From NCBI GenBank assembly GCA_023253245.1, contig JALRHB010000063.1, forward strand, positions 1-7,501: 7,501 nt of DNA, written 5' to 3'. The DNA is from Polynucleobacter sp. (lineage in GTDB: Bacteria > Pseudomonadota > Gammaproteobacteria > Burkholderiales > Burkholderiaceae). The stretch's first letter is position 1. Each line of letters starts with the position of its first letter. The notes beneath the pieces were generated by a model. The model searched no databases. It saw only the letters and a program-made list of their open reading frames with translations, and was not told the DNA's origin. This document shows positions 6,443-7,501 of this stretch, piece after piece. Both the position numbers and the translations under genes were made by a program.

Positions 6443-7228
6443 TTGCCAACCCCACCATGGAGTTCATGGGAGAAGTGGCTTCAATCTCCTCCGGGAAAAT
6501 ATATCCTAAATTGGGAGCAAGGGTATTTTGACCAAATTGTTGTCGATGTTTTTGGTTTTTATGCTGTGCAAATTGGGTTGCCCCAGATGAATACCCTGGC
6601 AGAAAATCGCATGCCTTTACACGCCCTCTTGATCGAGTCTTCCGATCGAGATAAGCACCCCAATCAGTTCAACTGGCACCCCATTGAAGCTCACTCATCA
6701 GCTCTCCCCCTTGCCTCTGAAAGCATCGATTTGTTAGTGTTACCCCATGTACTGGAGTTTGCAGCAGATCCCCATCAGGTTCTTAGGGAAGCAGAGCGCG
6801 TTTTACGCCCTGAGGGACGACTCATTATTTCCGGATTTAATCCCGCAAGCCTTTGGGGCGCACGTCAGTATTTAAGTAGACTCATAGGCACCCCTTATCT
6901 GCCCAGGGATGGCCAGTTTATTAGCCTCTTTCGAATAAAAGACTGGTTACAACTCCTCAACTTTTCTCTTGATCGAGGACATTTTGGCTGCTACAAATTG
7001 CCTCTCACCAAAGAATCGAGCATGGCTAGAATGAATTTTCTCGAGCTGGCAGGCAATCGGTGGTGGCCGATTTTTGGGGCGATTTTCGTTGTTTCCGCGA
7101 TTAAACGTCATCCAGGAATGCGCTTGATTGGCCAGATTCAGACTAAACGTATTCCAGCCATTCCCCAACTAAGCCCTGCAACCGAAAGTCATCAAAATTT
7201 AGTCGATAGCAAAGAACCTGTAAATTAA
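6413..7228 (+). CDS. Class I SAM methyltransferase-fold protein, function unassigned
   Basis: The 271-residue product resembles the Methyltransf_11-type proteins found between gloB and rnhA in Burkholderiales. It opens with a proline-rich stretch (1-16), then a characteristic WLQSPPGKYILNWEQGYFDQIVVDVFGFYAVQIGLP (22-57). The methyltransferase core is clearest at LPLASESIDLLVLPHVLEFAADPHQVLREAERVLRPEGRLIISGFNP (about 98-144), covering motif II/post-motif and the RPEG turn. The glycine-rich motif I that normally binds SAM is not recognisable; the corresponding strand reads about LHALLIESSDRDK. Catalysis is therefore uncertain and the substrate unknown. A hydrophobic patch (216-229, WWPIFGAIFVVSAI) follows the core; it is not convincing as a membrane segment. 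ATG at 6413 is the first in-frame start after a stop at 6389-6391 and has no good Shine-Dalgarno. It ends 4 bases before rnhA, so the two are probably co-transcribed. Confidence 0.85.
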   Translation: MIPTPPSLSQLPTPPWSSWEKWLQSPPGKYILNWEQGYFDQIVVDVFGFYAVQIGLPQMNTLAENRMPLHALLIESSDRDKHPNQFNWHPIEAHSSALPLASESIDLLVLPHVLEFAADPHQVLREAERVLRPEGRLIISGFNPASLWGARQYLSRLIGTPYLPRDGQFISLFRIKDWLQLLNFSLDRGHFGCYKLPLTKESSMARMNFLELAGNRWWPIFGAIFVVSAIKRHPGMRLIGQIQTKRIPAIPQLSPATESHQNLVDSKEPVN

Positions 7229-7232
7229 CACT

Positions 7233-7501
7233 ATGGGTATGACTAAATCTACACCTCACATCGTTATTTATACGGACGGGGCCTGCAAAGGAAACCCTGG
7301 GCCAGGGGGCTGGGGCGCTGTGTTGCGCTCGGGTGAACATGAAAAACAACTGCATGGCGGCGCCAAACTCACCACCAATAACCGCATGGAAATCAGCGCT
7401 GTCATCCATGCTTTGCGGGCACTTAAACAAGCTAGCTCAGTTGAGTTATGGACAGACTCCCAATATGTACAAAAAGGGGTTACAGAGTGGCTCGAGGGAT
7501 G
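7233..7501 (+). CDS. rnhA: Ribonuclease HI, N-terminal 89 codons (cut by window edge)
   Basis: RNase HI cuts the RNA strand of RNA:DNA hybrids, acting on R-loops and replication primers. The frame is open to the right edge. Visible family features are IVIYTDGACKGNPGPGGWGAVL (10-31) with catalytic Asp15, TTNNRMEI with Glu53, and LWTDSQYVQKG with Asp75. The last conserved Asp and the rest of the usual roughly 150-residue protein lie beyond the window. Two in-frame starts are possible, ATG at 7233 and ATG at 7239 (MTKSTPHIV). Neither has a strong Shine-Dalgarno; the first lies 4 bases after the preceding stop, so coupled translation is plausible. In related genomes dnaQ commonly follows rnhA; that is not visible here. 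Confidence 0.96.
   Translation, partial: MGMTKSTPHIVIYTDGACKGNPGPGGWGAVLRSGEHEKQLHGGAKLTTNNRMEISAVIHALRALKQASSVELWTDSQYVQKGVTEWLEG

Noticed and set aside
7143..7430. A 95-codon minus-strand open frame across the methyltransferase/rnhA junction
   Set aside because: It is antisense to clearly recognised RNase HI coding sequence and shows no family features.
1..7501. A novel defence, mobile or biosynthetic system
   Set aside because: All seven long genes match known housekeeping-type families in the order expected for Burkholderiales, with no integrase, transposase, toxin-antitoxin pair, repeat array or compositional island visible.

Overview
The window reads as a compact, ordinary stretch of betaproteobacterial chromosome. 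The protein sequences and the order rnhA, methyltransferase-like gene, gloB, mltD point to Burkholderiales. Moderate base composition and very tight packing suggest a small-genome freshwater lineage such as Polynucleobacter. That genus-level guess rests on recall of family sequences, not on a search. I see no insertion sequence, phage gene, tRNA, rRNA or CRISPR array.

Layout from left to right. On the minus strand, carB (5' part only, running off the left edge) and carA form the carbamoyl-phosphate synthetase operon, joined by a TAATG stop/start overlap. A 246-base intergenic region follows, holding the likely terminator of prpE and the carA promoter/leader. Then, still on the minus strand, come prpE (propionyl-CoA synthetase), mltD (lipoprotein lytic transglycosylase) and gloB (glyoxalase II). 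gloB and mltD overlap by one base (TGATG), and prpE follows mltD after 36 bases with no terminator visible, so the three may form one transcript gloB-mltD-prpE. On the plus strand, starting only 6 bases from the gloB start codon, a methyltransferase-fold gene leads into rnhA (RNase HI), which is cut by the right edge.

Functionally the window mixes housekeeping jobs: arginine/pyrimidine precursor supply (CarAB), propionate activation (PrpE), peptidoglycan turnover (MltD), methylglyoxal detoxification (GloB) and removal of RNA from RNA:DNA hybrids (RnhA). Most of the less ordinary signals are regulatory. A -10-like element lies exactly on the divergent methyltransferase start codon and would give a leaderless gloB mRNA. 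carA starts at a non-ATG codon. The prpE-carA gap has three copies of one 9-mer that could form competing hairpins. The methyltransferase-like protein also lacks a recognisable glycine-rich SAM-binding loop. I found no convincing new multi-gene system.
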